From positions 148,745 through 212,744 of the forward strand of contig NZ_AROI01000004.1 of NCBI RefSeq assembly GCF_000410875.1: a DNA stretch of 64,000 nt. Direction: 5' to 3'. Position 1 is the first letter of the stretch. Each line of letters begins with the position of its first letter. Source of the DNA: Halopseudomonas pelagia CL-AP6 (lineage in GTDB: Bacteria > Pseudomonadota > Gammaproteobacteria > Pseudomonadales > Pseudomonadaceae). Of the stretch, positions 1 through 8,785 are shown piece by piece. A program made the translations under genes and the position numbers. Below the pieces are notes generated by a model that saw nothing but the letters and a program-made list of their open reading frames with translations, was not told where the DNA came from and did not search any database.

Positions 1-89
1 CCTTCACCGAAGAAGAAGCCCAGCGCATGTCACTGGGTCGCCAGGCGCCAGCAACCGAAGAAGGCAGCAGAATGCGCAGCTCCTTCTAA
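1..89 (+). CDS. 3' end of an unidentified protein gene (partial)
   Basis: An open frame enters from the left edge (codons in phase with base 3) and stops at TAA 87-89. The visible 28 residues are polar and charged, with EEE near the start and ending in SSF, and show no motif I recognise. A strong bidirectional terminator follows 24 bases later, which supports a true gene end. The product cannot be named from this fragment. Confidence 0.55.
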   Translation, partial: FTEEEAQRMSLGRQAPATEEGSRMRSSF

Positions 90-107
90 GCTGCGGCGTA
101 CACAAGT

Positions 108-140
108 AAAAAAACACCGGGTGACGCCCGGTGTTTTTTT
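108..140. terminator. Bidirectional Rho-independent terminator
   Basis: A perfect 8-bp stem (ACACCGGG 114-121 with CCCGGTGT 127-134) has a 5-base loop. A run of A lies on its left and a run of T on its right. It therefore can end both the rightward gene ending at 89 and leftward waaA, whose stop is at 146. Confidence 0.9.
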
Positions 141-145
141 GTCTT

Positions 146-1405
146 CTATTTGAGCCGCTGGGCAATACCCTTCAGCAATCGCTCAAGCGCACCTTGATTA
201 TCCTGCACCACCCCCTGCCCGGCCGCACCGGCCCGACGCGCCGCTTCAGGCTGCTCCAGCCACTCGCTCACTGCGGCAGCCAGGGTTTTGGCATCGCGCA
301 CTTGACGCAGCGCGCCTGCACCTTCCAGTAGCTCGCTGATTTCAGCAAAATTATAGCGATGCGGGCCAGAGATGATCGGCAAGCCCAGCGCGGCAGGTTC
401 AAGGTAATTGTGGCCGCCGTGGGCCGCCAGCGTGCCACCAATAAAGGCGACGTCGGCGCAGCCATACAGCATCATCAATTCGCCCATGCTGTCGCCGAGA
501 AAGACCTGATCGGTCGCAGCCGGAGTAGCTTCGGAGCTGCGTCTTACCATCGGCATGCCCGCCGTTTCGATCAGCTCAGCGACATCGTCAAAACGCTCGG
601 GATGGCGCGGCACCAGAATCAGCAATGCCTCGGGATGGGCCGCCAGCACCTCGCGGTGGGCCGCCAGGACCTGTTCATCCTCACCCGCGTGGGTACTGGC
701 AGCAATCCACACCGGCCGCTGCCCCCAAGTGGCCCGCAACGCGGCTGCCTGCTGCACAATTTCAGGCTCAGGCTGCAAATCAAATTTGATACTGCCGGTC
801 ACCTGCATGGCGTCCGGGCTGACACCCAAGCGCTCGAATCGCATGGCTTCGGCCTGGGTTTGCACCGCCACCCAGTCCAGCGCGGCAAACATCGGCTCGA
901 CCAGCCAACTGATACGCCGATAGCCCCGCGCGGAGCGCTCGGACAACCGGGCATTGGCGAGCACCAGGGGTATCCCTTGGTCCTTGGCCTCGCGCACCAT
1001 GTTCGGCCACAGCTCGGTTTCCATAATGATGCCGATATGCGGCCGCAGACGCTTGATAAAGCGCCGCTGTAACCAGGGCAGGTCATAGGGCAGGTAGGCG
1101 TGCCCCACCTGATCGCCAAACAGTTTGCGGATCTGCTCTGAGCCGGTGGGCGTCATGCAGGTTATGGTCAACGGCAAGTGTGGGTAGCTGCGCAGCAGCT
1201 GGCGGACCAATGGCGCTGCGGCAATGCTTTCGCCAACAGACACGGCATGCACCCAGATCCCGCCTGGACGCACATCGCCACCCAGGGCAAAACGTTCATG
1301 CCAACGCTTTCTGTAGGCCGGCGCTTTGCGCGCACGGTAGAGCAGACGCAACAAGATCAGCGGCATACACAGGGTAAAGATGAGACTGTAGAGCGTGCGC
1401 GACAT
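146..1405 (-). CDS. waaA: 3-deoxy-D-manno-octulosonic acid (Kdo) transferase
   Basis: WaaA (KdtA, family GT30) transfers Kdo from CMP-Kdo to lipid IVA at the inner membrane, founding the LPS inner core. The 419-residue protein starts with a membrane anchor (residues about 5-23). It then has the HAVSVGE motif with the conserved Glu at about 59, and a C-terminal nucleotide-sugar half with the GGTLAAHGGHNYLEPAA region. I chose ATG 1405 rather than the longer frame because GAGGAG sits 5 bases upstream and the protein then begins at the anchor as in homologues. It is transcribed away from the FAD oxidoreductase gene and ends at the bidirectional terminator. The family is certain; whether it adds one or two Kdo is not visible. 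Confidence 0.96.
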   Translation of the reverse strand: MSRTLYSLIFTLCMPLILLRLLYRARKAPAYRKRWHERFALGGDVRPGGIWVHAVSVGESIAAAPLVRQLLRSYPHLPLTITCMTPTGSEQIRKLFGDQVGHAYLPYDLPWLQRRFIKRLRPHIGIIMETELWPNMVREAKDQGIPLVLANARLSERSARGYRRISWLVEPMFAALDWVAVQTQAEAMRFERLGVSPDAMQVTGSIKFDLQPEPEIVQQAAALRATWGQRPVWIAASTHAGEDEQVLAAHREVLAAHPEALLILVPRHPERFDDVAELIETAGMPMVRRSSEATPAATDQVFLGDSMGELMMLYGCADVAFIGGTLAAHGGHNYLEPAALGLPIISGPHRYNFAEISELLEGAGALRQVRDAKTLAAAVSEWLEQPEAARRAGAAGQGVVQDNQGALERLLKGIAQRLK

Positions 1406-1484
1406 GAGTGCTCCTCGGAAGGCTGACAAGACAGGGTTTACAAGGCAACGGCACCCTGGCGGGGTGCGACTCATAGTAGCAGAT

Positions 1485-1514
1485 GTGACCCGAAGCACCG
1501 GCAGTGTCTATACT
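1485..1514 (+). promoter_or_regulatory. Possible sigma-70 promoter before the FAD oxidoreductase gene
   Basis: TATACT at 1509-1514 resembles a -10 box. GTGACC at 1485-1490 is a weak -35 at 18-bp spacing. It lies in the 140-bp gap between divergent waaA and the gene starting at 1546. This is motif reading only. Confidence 0.35.
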
Positions 1515-1545
1515 AGGACTCTTTTCAGCAAAAGCACCGGAGCTT

Positions 1546-2721
1546 ATGAGTACAACCCTGGAAACCGATATCTGTATCCTCGGCGGCGGCATCGCCGGCC
1601 TATGGCTGAATGCACGCCTGCGGGGCATGGGTTACAGCACCCTGCTGATTGAGCGTGGCGCCTTGGGCGGAGGCCAGAGCGGCAAGTCGCAGGGTATTAT
1701 TCACGGCGGCACCAAATACGCACTGCACGGCAAATTGACCCAGGCGGCCGAAGCCATTTCAGCCATGCCCGAGCGCTGGCGTGCTTGCCTGCAAGGCGAT
1801 GGTGAACTGGATTTGCGCGGCGCACGGGTTCTTTCCGAACACCATTACTTGTGGTCCCCCGGCAGCCTGATCAGCAATCTCGCCGGTTTTTTTGCCAGCA
1901 AGGCGCTGCGCGGCCGAGTGGATGCGGTCAAGGGCAGTGAGTTGCCTGCGGTCTTCGCCAACCCAGCCTTCAAGGGTAAGGTCTATCGGTTGGCCGAGTT
2001 GGTCATGGATGTGCCTGATGTCGTGCGGCGCTTGAGCGAGCTGGCAGGCGATAGCCTGGTGGCTGACAGCGCGCCGCATGTCGAGCGCCGCGAGGACGGC
2101 AGCGTCGACAGTATTCGCATCAATGGCCGCAGAATCAAAGCACAGCGCTACATACTGACCGCCGGCGAAGGCAATGAGGGTCTATTACAGGATTGGGGCG
2201 TAACTCAGCCCGCCATGCAGCGCAGGCCGCTGCAAATGGTGCTGGTCAAGGGCGAAGCATTACCGCCGCTGTACGCCCACTGCCTGGGCAACAGCCCCAA
2301 ACCGCGCATGACGGTGACCACCCACCCCTGCGCCGATGGCCAGTGGTGCTGGTACCTGGGTGGCGAGCTGGCCGAACAGGGTGTCAACCTGGCACCGGAT
2401 GCACTGGTGCGTCGCGCCCAACAGGAACTGTCCGAGCTTCTACCTTGGATAGACCTGCAGCAGTGTCACTGGACCACGCTGCCGGTCAATCGGGCCGAGC
2501 CGGCGCAAAGCGGCGCAGCCAGACCGGACACGGCTTATTTGCAGGCAGTACAAAATGTGCTGGTCAGTTGGCCAACCAAGCTGGCGTTAGCACCTGACCT
2601 CAGCGATCAGGCAATTGCTGCGCTGCAGCAGCAGGGCATCAAGCCTGGTTTGTCAGATGACTACAGCGCATTGCCGAGGCCGCCCGTGGCCTTGCCGGTA
2701 TGGGATATCTGCTTCCAATGA
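1546..2721 (+). CDS. FAD-dependent oxidoreductase (DAO/glycine oxidase-like)
   Basis: A 391-residue flavoprotein of the D-amino-acid oxidase fold. The N-terminal dinucleotide-binding glycine loop GGGIAG is followed by the typical GGGQSGKSQGIIHGG stretch in which family members contact FAD. No signal peptide or membrane segment is seen, so it is probably cytoplasmic. ATG 1546 is preferred over 1504 because the protein then begins just before the Rossmann fold; the GGAG upstream is only moderate. The stop codon overlaps the ATG of the following aldo/keto reductase (ATGA), so the two are translationally coupled. The same pair is adjacent in other Pseudomonas (PA4991-PA4992 as I recall). The substrate is unknown. 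Confidence 0.85.
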   Translation: MSTTLETDICILGGGIAGLWLNARLRGMGYSTLLIERGALGGGQSGKSQGIIHGGTKYALHGKLTQAAEAISAMPERWRACLQGDGELDLRGARVLSEHHYLWSPGSLISNLAGFFASKALRGRVDAVKGSELPAVFANPAFKGKVYRLAELVMDVPDVVRRLSELAGDSLVADSAPHVERREDGSVDSIRINGRRIKAQRYILTAGEGNEGLLQDWGVTQPAMQRRPLQMVLVKGEALPPLYAHCLGNSPKPRMTVTTHPCADGQWCWYLGGELAEQGVNLAPDALVRRAQQELSELLPWIDLQQCHWTTLPVNRAEPAQSGAARPDTAYLQAVQNVLVSWPTKLALAPDLSDQAIAALQQQGIKPGLSDDYSALPRPPVALPVWDICFQ

Positions 2722-3518
2722 ACACCCTGCACAGCCACTACCGGCCCCTCGGTGACAGCGGACTGATGGTTTCACCGCTGGGCCTGGGGACCGTCAAGCT
2801 AGGACGTAATCAAGGGGTAAAATATCCGCAGCAATTCGATCTGCCGGATGATCAGCACGCGCTTGAGTTGCTCGCGCTGGCGCAAGACCTGGGGATCAAT
2901 CTGATCGATACCGCGCCCGCCTACGGCACCAGCGAGGAGCGCCTGGGCACCCTACTGGCCGGGCAACGACAGAAATGGGTTATCTGCAGCAAGGTAGGCG
3001 AAGAATTCGAGCACGGCCAGTCACGTTTTGATTTCAGCGCCAGCCATACCCGCTATTCTGTAGAGCGGTCGCTAACGCGGCTCGCCACAGACTACTTGGA
3101 TCTGGTGCTGGTGCACTCTGACGGCCATGATCTGGACGTATTAAGCAGCGAGGTCTACCCCACGCTTGCGCAACTCAAGCAGGACGGGTTGATTCGCGCC
3201 TTTGGCTTTTCCGGCAAGACCGTCGAAGGCGGCATTGCGGCATTGCAGACCGGCGACTGCGCGATGGTCACCTACAACCTGCAAGACCAGCGTGAGCGCC
3301 CGGTGCTGGACTTCGCCCTGTCACACAACAAGGGCATTCTGATTAAAAAAGCTCTTGCCAGCGGACACCTTTGCCTTCAGGGTAACGACCCGGCGCAAAA
3401 GAGCCTGGAACTGGTCTTCGCCCACCCCGCGGTGGCCTCCGCCATTATCGGCACCATAAACCCCCGGCATCTGCAGCAGAATGTCGCCAGCGCCCTCAAG
3501 GTGCTGGACAGTTTATAA
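2718..3518 (+). CDS. Aldo/keto reductase family protein
   Basis: A 266-residue NAD(P)H-linked oxidoreductase of the aldo/keto reductase superfamily with the TIM-barrel pattern. GLGTVKLGR lies in the first strand, LIDTAPAYGTSEERLG carries the conserved Asp and Tyr, SKVGEEF provides the Lys position, and DYLDLVLVHSDG stands where the conserved His region is expected. The ATG at 2718 overlaps the upstream stop by ATGA, which decides the start and argues for an operon with the FAD oxidoreductase. The family normally reduces aldehydes or ketones; the true substrate cannot be read from sequence. It is somewhat shorter than classical members (about 310-330). Confidence 0.85.
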   Translation: MNTLHSHYRPLGDSGLMVSPLGLGTVKLGRNQGVKYPQQFDLPDDQHALELLALAQDLGINLIDTAPAYGTSEERLGTLLAGQRQKWVICSKVGEEFEHGQSRFDFSASHTRYSVERSLTRLATDYLDLVLVHSDGHDLDVLSSEVYPTLAQLKQDGLIRAFGFSGKTVEGGIAALQTGDCAMVTYNLQDQRERPVLDFALSHNKGILIKKALASGHLCLQGNDPAQKSLELVFAHPAVASAIIGTINPRHLQQNVASALKVLDSL

Positions 3519-3534
3519 AACCAGAGGGAAGTGC

Positions 3535-4410
3535 ATGTCGCGCATTATTGCCCGAAAGAACCCGGTCACTTTCAAGACCCAGGCGATTCACGTTAAAGCC
3601 AGCCCTGAAGTCCTGTGCTACACCCCTATAGGCAACCCCTTGGGCTTCGCCGAAATGCAGGACTTGCGTCAACCCGTATCGGTGTCCGACCCCGCGTCGT
3701 TCGAGCTGACTGTCGCCAATATGGGTGTATCTGTCGACTTGAGCCTGAGCTGGCAGGGTCGAGATTTCCGTGTATTGATCCGTCAGGATCGCACCGAGCA
3801 GGAAGATAATGTACTCAAGCTGATTTCCGGCTATGTGCCTGCGCATGAACTGCGCGTCCCCTTGCTGACGGTAATGACCGAAATTGCCGAAGAGCTACTG
3901 CTGGAAAGCAATAGAGGATGGCTGCAAGGCCGCTACATGGAGACCTGGCTGCCCACCCCCTATTCCGCCAACCTGCCACTAAGTAAGCGGCATGCCTATC
4001 AGCTCACATCACACCGCGGTGCTGCGCACCCGGTATTGTGCCGGGAGTTGCACCTGATAGAACGCCCGCGCGCCTACGTCCACCTGCCGACCAATTCCCT
4101 GCAGCTGGTGTACTCCATGCAATTACAATTGCCGGAGAACTGCCCTGGGCTGACCATGCTGCATGCTGATGAGCATATGGATACAGAAAAGAATCAGTTG
4201 TTGGTCGAAATGAATTACCAGCGCCCGGAGATTTTCCTGGCGGAAATGAGTGAAGGCGTCGCCACCGGCAAACTGTTCAGCCTGGAGCAAGGCGAGTTGG
4301 TACCGCGCAGACCAAAGAATATTTGGCTTAGCGAAGCCTTGGCCAAGCAAACCGGCTGGGTAATCGAAGAGCCGCGCAGTCAATGGCCGGAAGGTCTAGC
4401 CCGCCTGTAA
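3535..4410 (+). CDS. Conserved hypothetical protein, unknown function
   Basis: A 291-residue soluble protein with no signal peptide or membrane segment. ATG 3535 follows AGAGGGAA at good spacing and lies 16 bases after the aldo/keto reductase stop, so it is probably the third gene of that operon. The frame could be opened further upstream, but that part overlaps the reductase. An acidic stretch (EIAEELLLE, residues about 118-126) superficially recalls the acidic core of a Nudix box, but the Gly and Arg-Glu spacing is not met, so I do not assign Nudix. It ends just before the repeated GTTCAG elements of the oprH promoter. No function is assigned. Confidence 0.8.
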   Translation: MSRIIARKNPVTFKTQAIHVKASPEVLCYTPIGNPLGFAEMQDLRQPVSVSDPASFELTVANMGVSVDLSLSWQGRDFRVLIRQDRTEQEDNVLKLISGYVPAHELRVPLLTVMTEIAEELLLESNRGWLQGRYMETWLPTPYSANLPLSKRHAYQLTSHRGAAHPVLCRELHLIERPRAYVHLPTNSLQLVYSMQLQLPENCPGLTMLHADEHMDTEKNQLLVEMNYQRPEIFLAEMSEGVATGKLFSLEQGELVPRRPKNIWLSEALAKQTGWVIEEPRSQWPEGLARL

Positions 4411-4439
4411 CAGCCCAGCATCGGGCTTGCATCGCATCT

Positions 4440-4488
4440 GTTCAGCTCTGGTTCAGCGAGCGTACAGGCTTGGTTCAGCCAGGTTCAG
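4440..4488 (+). promoter_or_regulatory. PhoP-box-like GTTCAG repeats upstream of oprH
   Basis: Four exact GTTCAG half-sites start at 4440, 4451, 4473 and 4483. They form two direct-repeat pairs with 5- and 4-base gaps, and the second and third half-sites are 22 bases apart. Tandem half-sites about 11 bp apart are the layout of PhoP boxes, and the next gene is oprH, a known PhoP target in P. aeruginosa. The autoregulatory role here is inferred. I could not place a convincing -10 box. Confidence 0.75.
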
Positions 4489-4533
4489 GCAAGATGTTCT
4501 CCGTGTTCACAAGACATCCCTACGGAGAAATAC

Positions 4534-5139
4534 ATGAAAAACACCCTGAAAATACTTGCTGCCGGCACAACCCTTGCGTTCGCCAGCGTATCAGCTCACG
4601 CCGCTGACAACTTTGTAGGGCTGACGTGGGGCGAAACCAGCAACAACGTACAGCGCTCCGGAAGCCTGAAACAAAATCTGCCCAACCAGAACTTCGACCG
4701 CGTGATTGACGACAGCAGCACTTGGGGGATCCGTGCAGGCCAGAAGACTGATGCAGGTCGCTACTACGCTACCTACGAAAACCAGTCCGGCACATCAGGC
4801 CCGTTCAAGCTGCGCCAGCAGAATCTGCTCGGCAGCTATGACGCCTTCGTTCCGATCGCCGAAAGAACCAATCTGTTTGTCGGCGGCACTTTGGGCCTGA
4901 TCAAGCTTGAGCAAGAGTCTACCGGCTTCAGCCGCGACAGCGACATCGGCTACGCTGCCGGCGTACAAGCTGGCCTGCTGCATCAAGTGGCGAATACCAA
5001 TGCTTCCGTTGAAGGCGGCTACCGCTATCTGCGCAGCAATGCCAGCACAGATCTGAACCCGCGCGGCGGCAGCAATCTGGGCTCGCTTGATCTGAAGAGC
5101 AGCGAACAGTTCTATATTGGCGTGAACTACAACTTCTAA
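4534..5139 (+). CDS. oprH: Outer-membrane protein OprH
   Basis: OprH is a small 8-stranded outer-membrane beta-barrel that binds and stabilises LPS when Mg2+ is low, contributing to polymyxin resistance. The 201-residue product has a clear signal peptide (residues 1-23, cleavage after AHA). The mature protein begins ADNFVGLTWGE, the hallmark start of P. aeruginosa OprH, and close similarity continues (WGIRAGQ, YYATYEN, KLRQQNLLGSYDAF, EGGYRYLR) to the terminal aromatic residue needed for barrel assembly (YNF). The ribosome site GGAGA lies 6 bases before ATG. It is first in oprH-phoP-phoQ, directly behind four PhoP-box-like half-sites and ahead of a hairpin. The length matches PAO1 OprH (200). 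Confidence 0.96.
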   Translation: MKNTLKILAAGTTLAFASVSAHAADNFVGLTWGETSNNVQRSGSLKQNLPNQNFDRVIDDSSTWGIRAGQKTDAGRYYATYENQSGTSGPFKLRQQNLLGSYDAFVPIAERTNLFVGGTLGLIKLEQESTGFSRDSDIGYAAGVQAGLLHQVANTNASVEGGYRYLRSNASTDLNPRGGSNLGSLDLKSSEQFYIGVNYNF

Positions 5140-5150
5140 CCCGTATAATG

Positions 5151-5178
5151 AAACCTGCCTGAATCATCAGGCAGGTTT
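5151..5178 (+). terminator. Hairpin between oprH and phoP (partial terminator/attenuator)
   Basis: A perfect 12-bp stem (5151-5162 with 5167-5178) with a 4-base ATCA loop is followed by only a short T run. It lies 11 bases after the oprH stop and 39 bases before phoP. A leaky terminator would allow much more oprH than phoPQ message; that is inference. Confidence 0.75.
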
Positions 5179-5217
5179 TCATGCGTTGGCCGCAGGCCAA
5201 ACTTCACGGGGGACCAT

Positions 5218-5898
5218 ATGAAGCTGTTGTTGGTCGAAGATGAATCCTTGTTACGCCAACATCTGGCCACCCGCTTCAGCGAGCGTGGACATATCGTGGA
5301 CGCCACCGAAAACGCCGAAAACGCGCTTTATCAGGTCAAGGAGTTCAATCATGACCTGGCCGTCATTGACCTGGGCCTCCCCGGCATGAGCGGTCTGGAT
5401 CTGATCCGCGAAATTCGTAGCCAGGGCAAAAGCCTGCCCATTCTTATTCTCACGGCCCGAGGTAACTGGCAGGACAAAGTTGAAGGCCTCTCTGCTGGCG
5501 CCGACGACTACGTGGTCAAACCCTTCCAATTTGAAGAGCTCGAAGCACGGCTGAATGCCCTGTTAAGACGCTCCTACGGTTTTGTTCAAGCCTCTATAGA
5601 AGCAGGCCCACTGCGCCTTGATATCAACCGCAAACAAGCCAGCGTCGACGAGCAAGTGCTGCCTCTCACCGCCTTCGAGTACCGCATTCTTGAATACCTG
5701 ATGCGCCATCATCAGCAGGTGGTGGCTAAAGAGCGATTGATCGAGCAGTTGTACCCCGACGATGAAGAGCGTGACCCCAATGTCATCGAAGTCTTGGTCG
5801 GGCGCCTACGGCGCAAGCTGGAAGCCGCTTGCCCACTGCTCAAACCGATCGAAACCATAAGGGGCCTAGGCTATCTGTTCAATGAGCGCTGTACGTGA
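5218..5898 (+). CDS. phoP: Two-component response regulator PhoP
   Basis: An OmpR-family transcription factor that responds to low Mg2+ and cationic peptides through PhoQ. Residues 1-115 form the receiver domain with acidic residues E7/D8, phospho-acceptor D51 in VIDLGLPG, Thr in LTARG and the switch Lys in VVKPF. Residues about 130-226 form the winged-helix DNA-binding domain, ending in the typical IRGLGYLF. At 226 residues it matches PAO1 PhoP (225). GGGGGA lies shortly upstream of ATG. The stop overlaps the phoQ start (TGATG). Its place after oprH, behind PhoP-box-like repeats, indicates autoregulation. Confidence 0.96.
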   Translation: MKLLLVEDESLLRQHLATRFSERGHIVDATENAENALYQVKEFNHDLAVIDLGLPGMSGLDLIREIRSQGKSLPILILTARGNWQDKVEGLSAGADDYVVKPFQFEELEARLNALLRRSYGFVQASIEAGPLRLDINRKQASVDEQVLPLTAFEYRILEYLMRHHQQVVAKERLIEQLYPDDEERDPNVIEVLVGRLRRKLEAACPLLKPIETIRGLGYLFNERCT

Positions 5899-7301
5899 TG
5901 CGCTCGTTACGCTCGCGATTGATGCTCGGCGCCTCAGCACTAGCGATTCTCTTTATGCTGGCCTTGCTGCCAGTACTGCAAAATGCCTTCGATCAGACCA
6001 TGGAGCAGATCATTCAGCAGCGCCTGGCCGCGGACACCAACACCATGATCAGCACTGCACAGCTGCACAACGGCATATTGCAAATGCCGGAGAAGATGCC
6101 GGACGAGGAATTTAATTTGCCTGAAGCGACTCTGCTGGGCTTTGTCTATGACCAGTCCGGCACGTTGCTCTGGAGTTCTCGATCTGCGCAGGGTCAGGCC
6201 GTGCAATACGCGCCTTTCTATAGTGGCGGCACCACCGATTTCTTGCAGATTTATAACGAAAATGGCAACGGCTATTACGTCTACGACGTCGAGGTATTCC
6301 TTGATGACTCTAGCAACCCCCCGTTTAGCTTTATCACCATGCTACCCAAAAGCGAGTTTTTGCCGCTGACCCAAAAATTTGACCGTCAGCTATACACCTG
6401 GTTGGGCGGTGGCTTGCTGATTCTATTAGTGCTCTTGTGGCTGGGCCTGACCTGGGGCTTTCGCGCATTGAAATCCTTGAGCCGCGAGCTCGATCAGATA
6501 GAAGGCGGACACCGCGACCAGCTTGGTGAGCAGCACCCCCGCGAACTCCTGCGCCTGACGCGCTCGCTAAATCGGTTGTTGGACAGCGAACGACGACAAC
6601 GACAACGCTATCAGGACTCACTCGCCGATCTGGCCCACAGCCTGAAGACCCCTCTTGCGGTTCTACAGAGCGTGGCTGAACGCGTGGCCCAGGAACCCAG
6701 CCGCGAACAGGCGGACATATTACAAACCCAGATCAACCGCATGAGTCAGCAAATCGATTTTCAGTTACGCCGGGCCAGCCTGCGCAGAAGTGGCCTAGTG
6801 CAGCACCGCGTGCAGCTCGATCCGCTGCTGGTGTCAGTCACCAGCACGCTTGCTAAAGTCTATGATGATAAGCAGGTGCACCTGCAACTGGATTTGGCTG
6901 ACAATTTCTGGGTACCCATGGAGCGCGGCGCGCTGATGGAGATGCTCGGCAACCTGCTGGAAAATGCTTATCGGCTATGCCTAAAGCAGGTACACGTAAG
7001 CGCGCGGCACACTGCCGGCCATTGCGAAATCATAGTCGAAGATGATGGTGCGGGCGTACCCGAGCATCAACGTGAGGTCATTCTGCGCCGCGGGGAACGT
7101 CTGGACGCACAGCACGCCGGCCAGGGTATCGGCTTATCCGTCGTCAAGGACATCATCGAGAGCTATGAAGGTGAACTGGTCATTGATCAGTCTGGGCTAG
7201 GCGGCGCGCGGTTTAAATTCATCCTCAATACCGAAGGCATGGTCTTCTCCAGCGCAGCCGCTGCACGCAGATCACGCCGGCAGAAAAACGCGCAGACCTG
7301 A
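5898..7301 (+). CDS. phoQ: Sensor histidine kinase PhoQ
   Basis: An inner-membrane sensor kinase of 467 residues. The first membrane segment is at about 8-30. A periplasmic sensor region follows (about 31-165), rich in acidic residues such as MPDEEFN and DVEVFLDDS, as expected for divalent cation binding. A second membrane segment lies at about 167-190. The HisKA motif LAHSLKTPL carries the phosphorylated His (residue 247), and the ATPase domain has NLLENAYR, DDGAGVP and GQGIGLSVV. ATG 5898 overlaps the phoP stop; a GTG three bases earlier is possible but less likely. It partners PhoP. The C-terminal tail is Arg/Ala rich. Confidence 0.95.
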   Translation: MRSLRSRLMLGASALAILFMLALLPVLQNAFDQTMEQIIQQRLAADTNTMISTAQLHNGILQMPEKMPDEEFNLPEATLLGFVYDQSGTLLWSSRSAQGQAVQYAPFYSGGTTDFLQIYNENGNGYYVYDVEVFLDDSSNPPFSFITMLPKSEFLPLTQKFDRQLYTWLGGGLLILLVLLWLGLTWGFRALKSLSRELDQIEGGHRDQLGEQHPRELLRLTRSLNRLLDSERRQRQRYQDSLADLAHSLKTPLAVLQSVAERVAQEPSREQADILQTQINRMSQQIDFQLRRASLRRSGLVQHRVQLDPLLVSVTSTLAKVYDDKQVHLQLDLADNFWVPMERGALMEMLGNLLENAYRLCLKQVHVSARHTAGHCEIIVEDDGAGVPEHQREVILRRGERLDAQHAGQGIGLSVVKDIIESYEGELVIDQSGLGGARFKFILNTEGMVFSSAAAARRSRRQKNAQT

Positions 7302-7314
7302 CCGGGCGCCAGTC

Positions 7315-8739
7315 CTATTCTCGCTGACGGATTTTCTCGACGATAGCCGTGGTGGAACAGCTTTCCACGAAGTTGAGCACTTTCACTTCGCCACCGCTAG
7401 CCTGAACAATGGCTGCACCAACCACCTGGTCGACGCTGTAATCGCCACCCTTGACCAGCACGTCTGGCTTGATCTGTGCCAGGAGCGCCTCCGGCGTATC
7501 CTCGGCGAAGCTGATCACCCAATCAACTGCACCCAGACCTGCCAGCACCGCCATACGACGCTCAACGCTATTGATCGGTCGCCCAGGCCCTTTCAAACGG
7601 GTCACCGAGGCGTCGTCATTGATCGCCACAATCAACCTGTCACCCAAGCTACGGGCCTCTTCAAGATAGCCAACATGGCCGGCATGAATAATGTCGAAAC
7701 AGCCATTGGTGAAGACAATACGCTCGCCGTGAGCCCGCGCATCCTCCACCGCTTGCAGAAGCTGTTCGAGACCCAATACTCCCCGCTCGCTACCCTGTTC
7801 ACGCTGGACCGCGCGGCGTAACTCTGGCGCACTGACAGCGGCGGTGCCCAGCTTGCCGATTACAATACCCGCCGCCAGATTAGACAAGCCAACAGCATGC
7901 GGCAGACTCTCCCCCGCTGCAAGCGCAGTGCCCAAGGTGGAAATCACCGTATCGCCAGCACCAGTGACATCGAACACCTCCCGCGCGCGCGCAGGGAGGT
8001 GCATTGCCGGCTCGTCCCGCCGCAACAGGGTCATGCCGTGCTCACTGCGGGTAACCAGCATGGCCTCAAGGTCCAACTCGGCAATCAACGCCATGCCCTT
8101 GTCGACCAACATCTGCTCGCTTGAACAATGGCCCACCACCGCTTCAAACTCCGACAGGTTCGGTGTGATCAAGGTCGCACCGCGGTAGATACTGAAATCC
8201 TTACCCTTGGGGTCGGCCAGCACCGGTACGCCGCGTTCGCGCGCCAGCGCTATCAGCGCCTGATGGTTGACCAGTGCGCCTTTGCCATAATCCGACAGAA
8301 TCATGACCTTAACTTTATCCAGCAAGCCCCGCACCGAATCAAGCAAGGCATCGCCATCGGTCTTGAACGGTTCTTCAAAGTCCAGCCGGATCAGTTGCTG
8401 GTGGCGGCTCATGACCCGCAGTTTGGTAATGGTGGTCTTGCCCGAATGCGCCTGAAATGCACAATAAACGCCAGCGGCGTTCAGGCGCTGTTGCAAGCTC
8501 AGCCCCGCCTCGTCATCCCCAGTGACACCCACCAGCCAGGCTGGCGCACCCAACGCGGCAATATTCAAAGCCACGTTACCTGCGCCGCCAGGGCGATCTT
8601 CGATCTGCTCGACCTTGACCACTGGCACCGGCGCTTCCGGGGAAATCCGATGCGTTGGGCCATGCCAATAACGGTCGAGCATTACATCACCAACCACCAG
8701 AACCGGGGCGGAGTCAAAACGGGGCATGGTCAGTTTCAT
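7315..8739 (-). CDS. hldE: Bifunctional heptose 7-phosphate kinase / heptose 1-phosphate adenylyltransferase
   Basis: HldE makes ADP-D-glycero-D-manno-heptose for the LPS inner core in the cytoplasm. Residues 1 to about 320 are a PfkB/ribokinase-type kinase ([14 protein letters not shown] and the anion-hole motif DVTGAGDT at about 258-266). The C-terminal part is a nucleotidyltransferase with [13 protein letters not shown] at about 342. ATG 8739 is chosen because the product is then 474 residues, the usual family length, beginning at MKLTMPRF. The upstream in-frame extension overlaps msbA and lacks support. It lies 46 bases behind msbA on the same strand, the order seen in PAO1 (PA4996-PA4997). 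Confidence 0.96.
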   Translation of the reverse strand: MKLTMPRFDSAPVLVVGDVMLDRYWHGPTHRISPEAPVPVVKVEQIEDRPGGAGNVALNIAALGAPAWLVGVTGDDEAGLSLQQRLNAAGVYCAFQAHSGKTTITKLRVMSRHQQLIRLDFEEPFKTDGDALLDSVRGLLDKVKVMILSDYGKGALVNHQALIALARERGVPVLADPKGKDFSIYRGATLITPNLSEFEAVVGHCSSEQMLVDKGMALIAELDLEAMLVTRSEHGMTLLRRDEPAMHLPARAREVFDVTGAGDTVISTLGTALAAGESLPHAVGLSNLAAGIVIGKLGTAAVSAPELRRAVQREQGSERGVLGLEQLLQAVEDARAHGERIVFTNGCFDIIHAGHVGYLEEARSLGDRLIVAINDDASVTRLKGPGRPINSVERRMAVLAGLGAVDWVISFAEDTPEALLAQIKPDVLVKGGDYSVDQVVGAAIVQASGGEVKVLNFVESCSTTAIVEKIRQRE

Positions 8740-8785
8740 ATGTCGTGTACACCTGTCTTCTGTCGGCCAATACGGGCCAGTAATC

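Noticed and set aside
3535..4410. Nudix hydrolase
   Set aside because: The acidic EIAEELLLE stretch lacks the spacing and Arg-Glu of a Nudix box.
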